From Thermovibrio guaymasensis (GTDB lineage Bacteria > Aquificota > Aquificia > Desulfurobacteriales > Desulfurobacteriaceae): a stretch of 64,000 nt of DNA. Of this stretch, positions 48,855 through 57,360 are shown in pieces. Location of the stretch: assembly GCF_003633715.1 (NCBI RefSeq), contig NZ_RBIE01000003.1, forward strand, positions 55,964-119,963. The letters are read 5' to 3'. Made by a program: the position numbers and the translations under genes. Below the pieces are notes generated by a model. The model saw only the letters and a program-made list of their open reading frames with translations, made no database searches and was not told the origin of the DNA. Positions within the stretch are counted from its first letter, which is position 1, and each line of letters opens with the position of its first letter.

Positions 48855-49575
48855 AGAGTTCCTTAAAGTAGGAGAGGAAAGGAGTTACAACTCCTCTGCT
48901 TTCTGTGAATATTCCCCTATCTCCAGAGTAAATGAAGAGGAGTTTACTGTCATCCACTATTAAAAGGTAGGTGCACTCAACTTCCTTCTCTAAATACCTT
49001 CCCCCTAACCTGCTGATTTCCTCTTTACAGGGAGTATCAAACTTCCCTACTGCTAAAAGTTCCACTCCCTCCTTTAGGTACTTCCCCAAATTTCCCCTGC
49101 AACCAAAGGCAAAGAGAGGCCTTATTCCAGCTATCTTAACGCTCCTTTTAGCCGACGAAATTAACCTTACAGCAGTTGAAACTATCGCCTTCTCTCCCTC
49201 TACGGTGAAGACTTCTTCTGAAGTTGGAAACTCACTGGACTTAACAGGAACTTTCCTCTCAATCTCCTCTATAAGCCCCCTTAGGAACTTCTCCCTCTTT
49301 TCAAAGTTTAGCTTTATCTGATAGAGCCTGTTTAGGAGTGCCTCCCTCACCGGAAGGGGAACGAAAAGCTTTGGCTTCCTGTTAACGACTTGAACCATTC
49401 CCTTCTCCTCTAGGGAAGAGAGGGAGTCGTAAACCCTTTGAGGAGGAACTCCAGACCTCTTCGCAACTTCAGGCGCCGTTGCACCGTCACTCTCAAGGAG
49501 GGCAACGTAGCACTTTGCCTCGTAGGTATTTAAGCCGAACTCTTTCAGTAGATCAATAACTTCGCTCTTTTCCAT
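48847..49575 (-). CDS. TrmB-family transcriptional regulator
   Basis: 242 residues. Winged helix at 1-80: LKEFGLNTYEAKCYVALLESDGATAPEVAKRSGVPPQRVYDSLSSLEEKGMV is the TrmB signature, a family dominant in archaea. A coiled coil (about 85-110) and a PLD-like α/β effector domain follow. It is divergent from the Tat-exported haem protein across 59 nt that include a perfect 6-bp inverted repeat, so it may control that gene. Effector unknown. Confidence 0.88.
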   Translation of the reverse strand: MEKSEVIDLLKEFGLNTYEAKCYVALLESDGATAPEVAKRSGVPPQRVYDSLSSLEEKGMVQVVNRKPKLFVPLPVREALLNRLYQIKLNFEKREKFLRGLIEEIERKVPVKSSEFPTSEEVFTVEGEKAIVSTAVRLISSAKRSVKIAGIRPLFAFGCRGNLGKYLKEGVELLAVGKFDTPCKEEISRLGGRYLEKEVECTYLLIVDDSKLLFIYSGDRGIFTESRGVVTPFLSYFKELST

Positions 49576-49605
49576 AGGAGTAATGATATACTATAGCTAA
49601 ATTCA

Positions 49606-49621
49606 CCACTGTTAAGTGGTA
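49606..49621. promoter_or_regulatory. inverted repeat, candidate TrmB operator
   Basis: ACCACT-GTTA-AGTGGT, a perfect 6-bp dyad between the divergent trmB-like and haem-protein genes, directly ahead of the latter's AAAGGAGG. Binding there would block transcription or translation of the haem-protein gene. Confidence 0.5.
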
Positions 49622-49634
49622 AAGGAGGACAACT

Positions 49635-50369
49635 ATGGATAGGAGAGGGTTTCTAAAGAAGGGACTTCTTGCAGGAGTTGGAATCACGGCCGGCCTTTTA
49701 GCCGAGAACCTACCTGCTCTAGCTTCCAGAATCGACGACGTAAAACTTCCACTGCCCTACGTAAAGCTTGACCCTCAGGAGATAGCAGACAAGGCTTACT
49801 CAGAGTACTTCAAACACGAGTGTTGTGATGGCGTTTTCAGGTCAATTCTTGATGCTTTAAAGGAGAAAGTTGGAGGCCCTTACTTAGGAATTCCTTCTTT
49901 AATGTTCTGGTACGGTGGCGGAGGAGTTGCCGGCTGGGGAACTATATGCGGAACTCTCAACGGCGCAGCTGCAATCTTTAACCTTACTTGTAAGGACTTC
50001 AAGCCCATGATTGACGTCCTCGTTGACTGGTACCAGAAGGAGGAGCTCCCCACTTACCAACCTAAGGTCTGCGGTAAAGTTGACATTCCCCACTTTCCAA
50101 AGAGCATTTCCCACTCTCCCCTATGCCACGTCTCCGTCCAGAGGTGGTGTAAGGTTGCATCAGTAGCCCTTAAAAGGCCGATTCTCTACAACAGTAAAGA
50201 GCGTTCTGAAAGGTGCGCAAGGCTAACCGCCTCTGTTGCCGCTAAGACGGTTGAGCTTCTAAACGCTTACCACTTCGGGGGATTTAAGCCAACCTCCGTC
50301 AAGGGAACCCAGAAGACAAAGATGGAGTGTTTCATCTGCCACGAAGCAGCGATGAAAGAGGTTGAGTAA
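49635..50369 (+). CDS. Tat-exported C_GCAxxG_C_C-family haem protein (split-Soret cytochrome-like)
   Basis: 244 residues. Twin-arginine signal DRRGFLKKG followed by a hydrophobic run and Ala-x-Ala; periplasmic after folding. The mature part has an ECCDG pair, a CGTLNGA motif (the C_GCAxxG hallmark) and further Cys. One c-type haem site, CFICH, sits near the end. This matches split-Soret cytochromes c known from sulfate reducers. A redox role in the periplasm is likely; the electron partners are unknown. Divergent from the TrmB-like regulator; strong AAAGGAGG ribosome site; ends in a clear hairpin terminator. Confidence 0.85.
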   Translation: MDRRGFLKKGLLAGVGITAGLLAENLPALASRIDDVKLPLPYVKLDPQEIADKAYSEYFKHECCDGVFRSILDALKEKVGGPYLGIPSLMFWYGGGGVAGWGTICGTLNGAAAIFNLTCKDFKPMIDVLVDWYQKEELPTYQPKVCGKVDIPHFPKSISHSPLCHVSVQRWCKVASVALKRPILYNSKERSERCARLTASVAAKTVELLNAYHFGGFKPTSVKGTQKTKMECFICHEAAMKEVE

Positions 50370-50371
50370 TT

Positions 50372-50394
50372 AGGGAGGGAGCTCCCTCCCTTTT
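50372..50394 (+). terminator. rho-independent terminator after the haem-protein gene
   Basis: GGGAGGGAGCTCCCTCCC perfect palindrome (50373-50390) followed by TTTT. The same stem, read from the other strand, lies at the 3' end of the convergent dsrE-like gene. Confidence 0.82.
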
Positions 50395-50752
50395 AAAAGG
50401 TTAGAACCTTATCGCTGTCAAGAACCCACTCAGCAAGGTCATTCATCGTGGCCTTTTCTGCCCCCTCAAAGTAAGGTTTTCCCTTATGGATTCCGCACCT
50501 TGCCATACAGGTCCCACAAACCTTTACGGGAACTCCCTTATCTATTAGTTCTTTAAGCATTGCAACTAGGTCCTGGTCGTAGTTTTCAGGCTTAACCGTC
50601 TCATTCCTTGCAAGGTCAACTGCATCGTTCATTAGGAAAATCCTAACTACCGCTCCTTTCTCAAGTAGCTTTCCAGCAAGCCTTAAGGCGTTCCAGGTAA
50701 CGTCGGTTCCATCGTAAGGTTCCCTGTTGAGGATAAATAACACCTTTGCCAT
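50393..50752 (-). CDS. DsrE/DsrF-family sulfur-relay protein
   Basis: 119-residue cytosolic protein with the DsrE fold: VLFILNREPYDGTDVTWNALRLAG, then VRIFLMNDAV, and a conserved cysteine block VCGTCMARCG. The Cys in VCGTC corresponds to the sulfur-carrying Cys of TusD/DsrE proteins. It probably carries persulfide sulfur. No TusB/C/E partners are adjacent. It lies 19 nt downstream of uvrA on the same strand and convergent to the haem-protein gene. Confidence 0.88.
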   Translation of the reverse strand: MAKVLFILNREPYDGTDVTWNALRLAGKLLEKGAVVRIFLMNDAVDLARNETVKPENYDQDLVAMLKELIDKGVPVKVCGTCMARCGIHKGKPYFEGAEKATMNDLAEWVLDSDKVLTF

Positions 50753-50771
50753 TTGGCCCTCCTAGAGATTT

Positions 50772-53591
50772 TTAAAGGACTTCCCTTAAGAATTTTCCAG
50801 TCCAGGTATCACTCCTTGCAACGTCCTCAGGAGTTCCGGCGGCGACCACTCTCCCCCCTTCATCTCCACCTTCAGGGCCAAGGTCAATAATCCAGTCTGC
50901 ACACTTAATAAGGTCAAGGTTGTGCTCTATAATTATTACTGTATTTCCCTTATCCACGAGCCTTTGAAGGACGTCAATTAACTTCTTAACGTCGTGAATG
51001 TGAAGTCCCGTTGTTGGTTCATCAAGTATGTAGACTGTATTGCCGGTTGCCCTCTTTGAGAGCTCCTTTGCTAGCTTAACCCTCTGGGCTTCCCCTCCAG
51101 ATAGGGTTGTTGCAGGCTGCCCAAGTTTTATGTATCCAAGGCCGACGTCGTAGAGTGTCTTAAGTTTATTAAATATCTTTGGATGGTTTTTGAAGAACTC
51201 CATCGCCTCTTCAACCGTCATCTCAAGGACGTCGTAGATGTTCTTACCCTTATAGGTAATTTCAAGGGTCTCCCTGTTAAACCTCCTACCTCCACAAACG
51301 TCGCAGGTTACGTAAACGTCGGGTAGGAAGTGCATTTCAACCTTTATAACTCCGTCTCCTTTACAGGCTTCGCACCTTCCTCCGGGAACGTTAAATGAGA
51401 ACCTCCCCTTCTTGTACCCCCTTGCCCTTGCCTCCGGAGTTGCTGCAAAGAGTTCCCTTATGGGAGTAAAGACGTCAACATAGGTTGCAGGGTTTGAACG
51501 GGGAGTCCTTCCAATCGGAGACTGGTCAACTCTAACTACCTTATCAACCAGCTCAACTCCATCTATTCTATCGTGCTCTCCCGGAATCACCTTACTCTTA
51601 TAGATTTCCCTTGCCAAGGCCTTATAGAGGATTTCATTTACTAGGGTTGACTTTCCAGAACCTGAAACTCCGGTAACGCAGGTAAATAGCCCTAAGGGAA
51701 ACTTAACCGTAATGTTCTTAAGGTTGTGCTCCCTTGCTCCAACAACTCTGAGCCACTTCTCGGTAGGCTTTCTCCTCTCCTTTGGAACTTCTATCTGGAG
51801 TTTTCTGGATAGGTACTTCCCAGTTAGTGAGTTCTCGCTCTCCTTTAGCTCTTCGGGAGTTCCAGCAGCAACAACCTCCCCTCCATGAACTCCAGCCCCC
51901 GGCCCCATGTCAACTACGAAGTCTGCACTCTCTATGGTCTCTACGTCGTGTTCAACTACAATTACAGTATTTCCAAGGTCCCTTAAGCCCTTCAGAGTCT
52001 CAATTAACCTCCTGTTATCCCTCTGGTGGAGGCCTATGCTCGGCTCATCAAGGACGTACAGGACTCCGGAAAGCCTTGAACCTACCTGAGTTGCAAGCCT
52101 TATCCTCTGGCTCTCCCCTCCTGAAAGTGTTGAGGTTCTCCTATCAAGCGTAAGGTAATCAAGGCCTACGTCTATTAGGAACTTGAGCCTGTTCTTTATC
52201 TCCTTAAGTATTCTCTCTGCTATTACCCTTCTCTTTCCTGAGAGCTCCAGGTTCTTAAAGAAATCAAAGGCACCTCTTACAGTCATCTCCTCAACCTGGG
52301 CTATGTTGAGTCCGCCGACCTTTACAGATAGGGCTTCTCTGTTTAGCCTTTTGCCCTTGCAGGCTTCACACTCAACCTCAACAAGGTAGGGTTCAATAAG
52401 TTCCTTTACCCACTCAGACTCGCTCTCCCTGTACCTCCTCTCAAGGTGTCTTAATATTCCTTCAAAGTAGTAAGGTTTGTAGTTTCCCCTGTAGAAGGAG
52501 ACGCTACCGTAAACCCTGATCGGCTGTTTTTCAGCGTAGAGGAGGAAGTTAAGCTTACCCTTTGGAATATCCCTCACCTTCTCGTAGGGAGAGACCTCAA
52601 GGTAATCACATCCTGTTTCAATTAAGTCGGTTAAGTACTCAAACTTTGCGTACTTTGTAAGCTCAAAGGCTTCTATCAAAGGTTTCTCAAAGTCAATCAA
52701 TAGACTCGGTTCAACTGCCAAACGGAAGCCCAGCCCTCCGCACTCGGGACAGGCTCCGAGTGGGCTGTTGAAAGAGAAGAGTCTCGGTGATATTTCCCTG
52801 AAGCTGAAACCGCAGATCGGGCAGGAGCCTTTTGTTGAGAGGAGCTCCTCTTCCTCTGTATCGTAATTCCTTATTACAACGAAACCCTCTGAGAGGTTTA
52901 CTGCAGTTTCAATTGAGTCTGCAAGCCTGCTTTTATACTTCTGGGCCACTTTTAGCCTATCTACTACAACTTCAACTGTGTGCTTTACTTTCTTTTCAAG
53001 CTTTAGGTTGAGGAGCTCTTCCCCCAAGTACTCCCTTCCGTCAACAATAAAACGCCTGAAACCCTGTTTAACCAGCCTTTCAATTAAGTCCCTGTGCTCT
53101 CCCTTCCTCTCCTTAACAACAGGGGAAATGATGAGGACTCTCTTTCCCTCTTTATTCAAAACCCTATCAACTATCTCCTGAACCGTCTGTGGCTCTATCG
53201 GAACGTTACACTTGGGACAGTAAGGTTTTCCAACCCTCGCAAATAGGAGCCTTAAGTAGTCGTGTATCTCAGTAGTAGTTCCTACAGTTGAACGGGGGTT
53301 CTTTGAAACTGTTTTCTGTTCAATTGCAATTGCAGGAGAAAGGCCTTCAATCAGGTCAACGTCTGGCTTTTCCATAAGCTCAAGGAACTGGCGGGCGTAG
53401 GCTGACAAGCTCTCAACGTACCTCCTCTGACCTTCGGCGTAAAGGGTATCAAAGGCTAGTGAAGACTTTCCAGAACCTGACACTCCCGTTATTACAACGA
53501 GTTTGTTCTTGGGTATTTCAACGTCAACGTTTTTTAAGTTGTGCTGCCTTGCCCCTTTTACTACAATTTTATCCTTCATTTCCCTCTTCAA
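50772..53591 (-). CDS. uvrA: excinuclease ABC subunit A
   Basis: Damage-recognition ATPase of nucleotide excision repair, 939 residues, full length. Two ABC modules: Walker [21 protein letters not shown] near 36 and [19 protein letters not shown] near 640, with signatures [17 protein letters not shown] and [16 protein letters not shown] and Walker [10 protein letters not shown] and ILDEPTTGL. Zinc modules are seen as CPICGF…CPECGG and CEACKGDG…CDVCGG. Several long antisense frames over it are shadows. No uvrB or uvrC nearby. Confidence 0.98.
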   Translation of the reverse strand: MKREMKDKIVVKGARQHNLKNVDVEIPKNKLVVITGVSGSGKSSLAFDTLYAEGQRRYVESLSAYARQFLELMEKPDVDLIEGLSPAIAIEQKTVSKNPRSTVGTTTEIHDYLRLLFARVGKPYCPKCNVPIEPQTVQEIVDRVLNKEGKRVLIISPVVKERKGEHRDLIERLVKQGFRRFIVDGREYLGEELLNLKLEKKVKHTVEVVVDRLKVAQKYKSRLADSIETAVNLSEGFVVIRNYDTEEEELLSTKGSCPICGFSFREISPRLFSFNSPLGACPECGGLGFRLAVEPSLLIDFEKPLIEAFELTKYAKFEYLTDLIETGCDYLEVSPYEKVRDIPKGKLNFLLYAEKQPIRVYGSVSFYRGNYKPYYFEGILRHLERRYRESESEWVKELIEPYLVEVECEACKGKRLNREALSVKVGGLNIAQVEEMTVRGAFDFFKNLELSGKRRVIAERILKEIKNRLKFLIDVGLDYLTLDRRTSTLSGGESQRIRLATQVGSRLSGVLYVLDEPSIGLHQRDNRRLIETLKGLRDLGNTVIVVEHDVETIESADFVVDMGPGAGVHGGEVVAAGTPEELKESENSLTGKYLSRKLQIEVPKERRKPTEKWLRVVGAREHNLKNITVKFPLGLFTCVTGVSGSGKSTLVNEILYKALAREIYKSKVIPGEHDRIDGVELVDKVVRVDQSPIGRTPRSNPATYVDVFTPIRELFAATPEARARGYKKGRFSFNVPGGRCEACKGDGVIKVEMHFLPDVYVTCDVCGGRRFNRETLEITYKGKNIYDVLEMTVEEAMEFFKNHPKIFNKLKTLYDVGLGYIKLGQPATTLSGGEAQRVKLAKELSKRATGNTVYILDEPTTGLHIHDVKKLIDVLQRLVDKGNTVIIIEHNLDLIKCADWIIDLGPEGGDEGGRVVAAGTPEDVARSDTWTGKFLREVL

Positions 53592-53654
53592 ATCGGTTTA
53601 ACAGGAAAAAATAGACCCTTTGGGAATTCCTGTCAGGTTCAGCTTTCAAATTTC

Positions 53655-53682
53655 CAAAATAAAAAACCGCCCAAAAGGGCGG
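53655..53682 (-). terminator. rho-independent terminator of the porin-pstS operon
   Basis: Minus strand: CCGCCC-TTTT-GGGCGG stem (53667-53682) followed by TTTTTTATTTT. It ends the transcript about 30 nt after the pstS stop, so pstCAB are not part of this operon. Confidence 0.92.
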
Positions 53683-53712
53683 CCTCTTAAACTATCTATA
53701 AAAGGGAAGTCC

Positions 53713-54774
53713 CTACTTAAGAACGATTTCTTTCCAGTACTTCCTGACCATCTCCTTTGTGCTTTCAGGAAGGGGAACGTAACCGAGTTTAACTGCTATT
53801 TGATCTCCGTTCTTAAAGGCCCAGTCAAAGAACTCTACTACCAGTTTATTCCTCTCTTTCTTCTCCCTGGGAAGGAGAATTACCGATGCTGCAGTTAAAG
53901 GCCAACTCTCTTTACCTGGCTGAAGGAGAAGGTTACCGGGAAGGTAGAAGTGCTCCTCAGGTTTCCAGCTTGCATGGGAGGCTGCAGCCTTAAAGCTCTC
54001 CTCCGTCGGCTTTACAAAGTTTCCCTCTCTCGTTTGAAGCTGGGCTGCTGGAAGGTCGTTCTGGAGTTTATAGGCGTACTCAACGTAGCCGATTCCTCCG
54101 GGAGTCTGTTTAACGTAGTTAGTTACTCCAGCATTACCCTTTGCTCCAATTCCTGTCGGCCAGTTAACGACTTTTCCGTAACCAACCTTTTCCTTCCACT
54201 CAGGACATACGTGGCTCAGCCAGTAGGTAAAGTTCCAAGTCGTTCCTGAACCCTCTGCCCTGTGGACTACAGTAATCCTCTGGTGGGGGAGTTTGAGTTT
54301 AGGGTTATCCCTCTTAATCTCCTCATCATCCCAGTAGCTAACTTTACCCATGAAGATATCGCAGGCTGCCCTGTTTGAGAGCCTAAGCTCCCCATCACCT
54401 ACGCCAGGAAGGTTATAGACGATAACGATGCTTCCAATTATTGCAGGAAACTGATAGAGCCTCCTCTTATCAAGCTCTTTAGGTGGAAGCATCTTATCTG
54501 AACCGCCAAAGTCAACCGTCCTCTCAGTTACCTGCCTTATTCCCCCTCCTGAGCCTATGCCCTGATAGTTAACTTTAACTCCCGTAGACTTTTCGTACTC
54601 CTTTGCCCAGTTTACGTAAACGGGGTATGGGAAGGTCGCTCCTGCTCCGTTTATTACAGCCTTGGAGCTCCTTTCAGACCTCTGCTCCTTGTGACTTCCC
54701 TTTTCAGAATTTCCCCCAAAACACCCTGAAAGAACTATTGCTGGAACGGCGGCCATCGCTATAAACTTCTTCAT
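53713..54774 (-). CDS. pstS: phosphate ABC transporter substrate-binding lipoprotein
   Basis: 353 residues. Signal KKFIAMAAVPAIVLSGC with lipobox Cys, a short Ser/Lys-rich linker, then the PstS fold: NGAGATFPYPVYVNWAKEY, GIGSGGGIRQ, DFGGSDKML, HRAEGSGTTWNFTYWLS and GGIGYVEYAY, the loops that hold phosphate. Delivers phosphate to PstCAB, which are not encoded here. It lies 34 nt downstream of the porin gene and shares its promoter and Pho-box-like repeats. Confidence 0.96.
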   Translation of the reverse strand: MKKFIAMAAVPAIVLSGCFGGNSEKGSHKEQRSERSSKAVINGAGATFPYPVYVNWAKEYEKSTGVKVNYQGIGSGGGIRQVTERTVDFGGSDKMLPPKELDKRRLYQFPAIIGSIVIVYNLPGVGDGELRLSNRAACDIFMGKVSYWDDEEIKRDNPKLKLPHQRITVVHRAEGSGTTWNFTYWLSHVCPEWKEKVGYGKVVNWPTGIGAKGNAGVTNYVKQTPGGIGYVEYAYKLQNDLPAAQLQTREGNFVKPTEESFKAAASHASWKPEEHFYLPGNLLLQPGKESWPLTAASVILLPREKKERNKLVVEFFDWAFKNGDQIAVKLGYVPLPESTKEMVRKYWKEIVLK

Positions 54775-54808
54775 CTCTTCCTCCCTATAAGTAGTTCTAC
54801 GTTAAAGC

Positions 54809-55942
54809 CTACCACTTAACCTGCATAACTGCCATTGCTGAGTTCTTATCCTCACCTGCGTTATCCTCTGAAAGGACCCTATCCTGGGCAACCGTTAGTT
54901 TTACGTGGTTGCTGAACTTGTAAAAGAGACCGTAAACAAAGTGTCTCCTTACGTCATCTCCTCCGTTATCGGTATCCCAGTTATCGTACCTGCCTAAGAT
55001 TCCAAGGGGGTACCCTAAGAAAGGTTTCAGCTTTAAGTCTGCGTTAACAGAGTATCCGTGGGGCTCTTTGTCATCCCCTTCATAGTAATCGTCCCTATCC
55101 CAGATGTACTGGGCGGCCACAAGAACGTAGGGATTGTTGTAAACGGCGTGAACTTGGTAGATGTGCCTGTCAAAGTCCTCTCCCTTGTGGTCAAAGGAGT
55201 GGACGGTATGGCCTGAAAGCGTGAAACCTTCAAATAAGTTTAAAGAAAGCCTTCCCTCAATTGACTTTCCAAAGTGATCGCTGTCCTCCTCGTCGTGGTA
55301 ACCCTCTCCGTTAAAGACTCCAAACTCCCAAGAAGCTAATTTATAGTGTCCCTTAAAGTTTACTCCAAAGTCGGCAGAATTAATTAGGTGGGCTCCGTTT
55401 TTATTCTCAATTAAGGTCTCCTCAAGGTCTCTGTGGAGCCAGCCGTGGTGTTCTTCCCAGTCTATCCAGGGTCTATGGGCAAGTCCAACTTCAACTCCAG
55501 TGTAGGGAAGGACGTTATTAAAGTATGCGTATGCATACTTTAGCCTTACCACGTAGGAACCGCCGTCAACGTCCTTATCCTGCTTTACGTCAAGGGTAGT
55601 CCTGAAGGAATCTTTATCGTTAAAGTATCCCCTAAGTTCAAGGTAGTTCCTCGTGACTTTAAACTTGTTCTGGTGGCTTTTTCCCTTTAAGTCAACGTCG
55701 TAGTGGACGTAGGCTGTTCCTCCCACTTTTAGCTTTTCAGACTTTGATACAACGGGGATTCCCTTCTCCTTTGGAACTTCTATCTTTACAGGCTTCCTTC
55801 CGGGCCCCGGAGTTAAGTAGAGCCTTCCTTCAGAGTCAACGTAGAGCTTGCTAACGGGAGTTCCATTGATGAGAATGGTTGCAGCTCTTACGGGCTGAAC
55901 TAGAAGAGTAAGGGTTAGGATTCCAAGGAGAGCTCTCTTCAT
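54809..55942 (-). CDS. outer-membrane porin, phosphate-porin (OprP/O) like
   Basis: 377 residues with signal peptide RALLGILTLTLLVQPVRAA and a β-barrel pattern to the terminal aromatic residue (AMAVMQVKW). Internal blocks such as YLELRGYFNDKDSFRTTLDV and GVEVGLAHRPWIDWEEHHGW occur in Aquificota porins next to phosphate genes. Selectivity is inferred from its operon mate pstS. AGGAGGAGG precedes the ATG. Upstream are two exact 10-nt direct repeats resembling a Pho box. Confidence 0.85.
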   Translation of the reverse strand: MKRALLGILTLTLLVQPVRAATILINGTPVSKLYVDSEGRLYLTPGPGRKPVKIEVPKEKGIPVVSKSEKLKVGGTAYVHYDVDLKGKSHQNKFKVTRNYLELRGYFNDKDSFRTTLDVKQDKDVDGGSYVVRLKYAYAYFNNVLPYTGVEVGLAHRPWIDWEEHHGWLHRDLEETLIENKNGAHLINSADFGVNFKGHYKLASWEFGVFNGEGYHDEEDSDHFGKSIEGRLSLNLFEGFTLSGHTVHSFDHKGEDFDRHIYQVHAVYNNPYVLVAAQYIWDRDDYYEGDDKEPHGYSVNADLKLKPFLGYPLGILGRYDNWDTDNGGDDVRRHFVYGLFYKFSNHVKLTVAQDRVLSEDNAGEDKNSAMAVMQVKW

Positions 55943-55985
55943 ACCTCCTCCTCATCTTCTCATTTGTTAGGTTTAAGATATCCCA

Positions 55986-56005
55986 GAAATTGTTAGAAAT
56001 TGTTA
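55986..56005 (-). promoter_or_regulatory. Pho-box-like direct repeats upstream of porin-pstS
   Basis: Two exact tandem copies of GAAATTGTTA; on the coding strand they read TAACAATTTC twice, i.e. TTAACA-type half-sites spaced 10 nt, as in Pho-regulon operators. A third partial copy (CTAACAAAT) lies at 55962-55970. Their position, 44-63 nt before the porin ATG, fits activation by a PhoB-type regulator. Confidence 0.6.
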
Positions 56006-56067
56006 AAAGGAGGAGGATTTTAGGGGTAAAAGGTGGGTTTGAAACTTTGAGGAGGAAGAGGAATTAT

Positions 56068-56142
56068 TGGAGGCGGCGGGCGGATTTGAACCGCCGAATA
56101 AGGGATTTGCAGTCCCCTGCCTTACCACTTGGCTACGCCGCC
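56068..56142 (-). tRNA. tRNA-Cys (GCA)
   Basis: Complete cloverleaf on the minus strand: acceptor GGCGGCG pairs with CGCCGCC, anticodon loop with GCA, TTCAAAT T-loop, discriminator T and encoded CCA. First from the right-to-left end of a five-tRNA cluster. Confidence 0.96.
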
Positions 56143-56146
56143 TTTA

Positions 56147-56222
56147 TGGAGCGGGCGACGGGACTTGAACCCGCGACCCCAACCTTGGCAAGGTTGTGCT
56201 CTACCAACTGAGCTACGCCCGC
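56147..56222 (-). tRNA. tRNA-Gly (GCC)
   Basis: Acceptor GCGGGCG/CGCCCGC, anticodon GCC in CTTGCCAAG, TTCAAGT loop, encoded CCA. Identical in sequence to the plus-strand tRNA-Gly at 63431-63506. Confidence 0.97.
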
Positions 56223-56226
56223 TCAA

Positions 56227-56312
56227 TGGTGCGGGAGGCGGGAGTCGAACCCGCACGCCACGAGGGCACTGGATCCTAAGTCCAGCGCGTCTGCCAGTTC
56301 CGCCACTCCCGC
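56227..56312 (-). tRNA. tRNA-Leu (TAG)
   Basis: 86-nt class II tRNA with long variable arm (TGCCCTCGTGGCG region), acceptor GCGGGAG/CTCCCGC, anticodon TAG in GACTTAGGATC, encoded CCA. Confidence 0.96.
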
Positions 56313-56323
56313 GGCGGTTTTAG

Positions 56324-56400
56324 TGGGGTGGGAGACGGGACTTGAACCCGCGACCGCCGGGGCCACAACCCGGCGCTCCACCAACTGAGCTACTCCCACC
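56324..56400 (-). tRNA. tRNA-His (GTG)
   Basis: Acceptor GTGGGAG/CTCCCAC with an encoded extra G at −1 opposite discriminator C, the identity feature of tRNA-His. Anticodon GTG, encoded CCA. Confidence 0.96.
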
Positions 56401-56409
56401 ATAATAAAA

Positions 56410-56484
56410 TGGCTGGGGCGGCAGGATTCGAACCTGCGAATGGCGGATCCAAAGTCCGCTGCCTTACCGCTTGGCTACGCCCCA
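56410..56484 (-). tRNA. tRNA-Gln (TTG)
   Basis: Acceptor TGGGGCG/CGCCCCA, anticodon TTG in GACTTTGGATC, TTCGAAT loop, encoded CCA. It is four nucleotides from the ispE stop codon on the same strand, so it may be co-transcribed with ispE. Confidence 0.96.
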
Positions 56485-56487
56485 GCT

Positions 56488-57327
56488 CTATATGGCGTTG
56501 AGTAATTTATACCACCACTGGCGAGATTTCAAGGGGGTCAGGTCGTAATTTTGGTCGGTTATTAGGGCAAAGACGGATGAACCGCTTCCGCTCATCATTG
56601 GCTTTAAGCCGCAGGCTCTAACTACTTCTTTTACTTCATTAACTTTACTAACACACTCAGCTTTACTCTTCTCAAGGTCGTTCTCCATTGCCTCTTCTAC
56701 TTCCCTTAACCTGCCCGCCACTAAAGGGGAGATTATCCTCCTTTCGGCTTCTTCAATAGTTATATCCCTTTCAATTGGAGGTAAGTTTTCGTAGACCTCT
56801 TTTGTAGGGCACGGAAACCCTGGGTAAACCAGTAGTAGCTTAAAAGAGGCCGGAGAGTAGTGCTTTAACTTTTCTCCCCTTCCGTAGGCAACGGCCAGTC
56901 CTCCCCTTATAAAGAAGGGAACATCGCTCCCCAGTTGAGAGGCAACCTGAACTAACTCACTTTCGCTTAAAGGGTTTCCGTATATCACGTTAAGACCTTT
57001 TAAGGTCGCTGCGGCGTTTGAAGACCCCCCTCCAAGTCCCGCCCCTATAGGGATTACTTTCTCAAGTTTTACTTTTACCTCAGGTTTTATTCCCGTTACC
57101 TCTTTAAAGAGTTGGGCAGCCTTTACTATCAGGTTGCTCCTGTTGAGTGGCAAGCTCTCAGAACCCTCAATTGAGAGCTCAAACCTGTCTGAAGGCTGGA
57201 AGAAAAGGGTGTCACATAGGTTTATTGTGTGCATTACAGTTATGAGTTCGTGGTAGCCGTCGGGCCTTTTACCCTTAATCCAGAGTGCTAAATTAACCTT
57301 AGCAGGTGATGGAACTATTAGTCTCAT
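56488..57327 (-). CDS. ispE: 4-diphosphocytidyl-2-C-methyl-D-erythritol kinase
   Basis: GHMP kinase of the MEP isoprenoid pathway. 279 residues from ATG 57327: [25 protein letters not shown] loop [22 protein letters not shown], and C-terminal [11 protein letters not shown], all IspE-specific. An upstream in-frame start at 57387 would overlap the divergent deacetylase gene. The shorter start fits the family and has TATAAT exactly 7 nt ahead, so the message may be leaderless. No clear Shine-Dalgarno is present. Followed by the tRNA cluster. Confidence 0.94.
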   Translation of the reverse strand: MRLIVPSPAKVNLALWIKGKRPDGYHELITVMHTINLCDTLFFQPSDRFELSIEGSESLPLNRSNLIVKAAQLFKEVTGIKPEVKVKLEKVIPIGAGLGGGSSNAAATLKGLNVIYGNPLSESELVQVASQLGSDVPFFIRGGLAVAYGRGEKLKHYSPASFKLLLVYPGFPCPTKEVYENLPPIERDITIEEAERRIISPLVAGRLREVEEAMENDLEKSKAECVSKVNEVKEVVRACGLKPMMSGSGSSVFALITDQNYDLTPLKSRQWWYKLLNAI

Positions 57328-57360
57328 GGGAGCAATTATACTTTCTTTTAGGGGTATAGC

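Noticed and set aside
51782..52153. Plus-strand frames across uvrA
   Set aside because: Shadow frames opposite uvrA; the minus-strand UvrA motifs are complete and unbroken.
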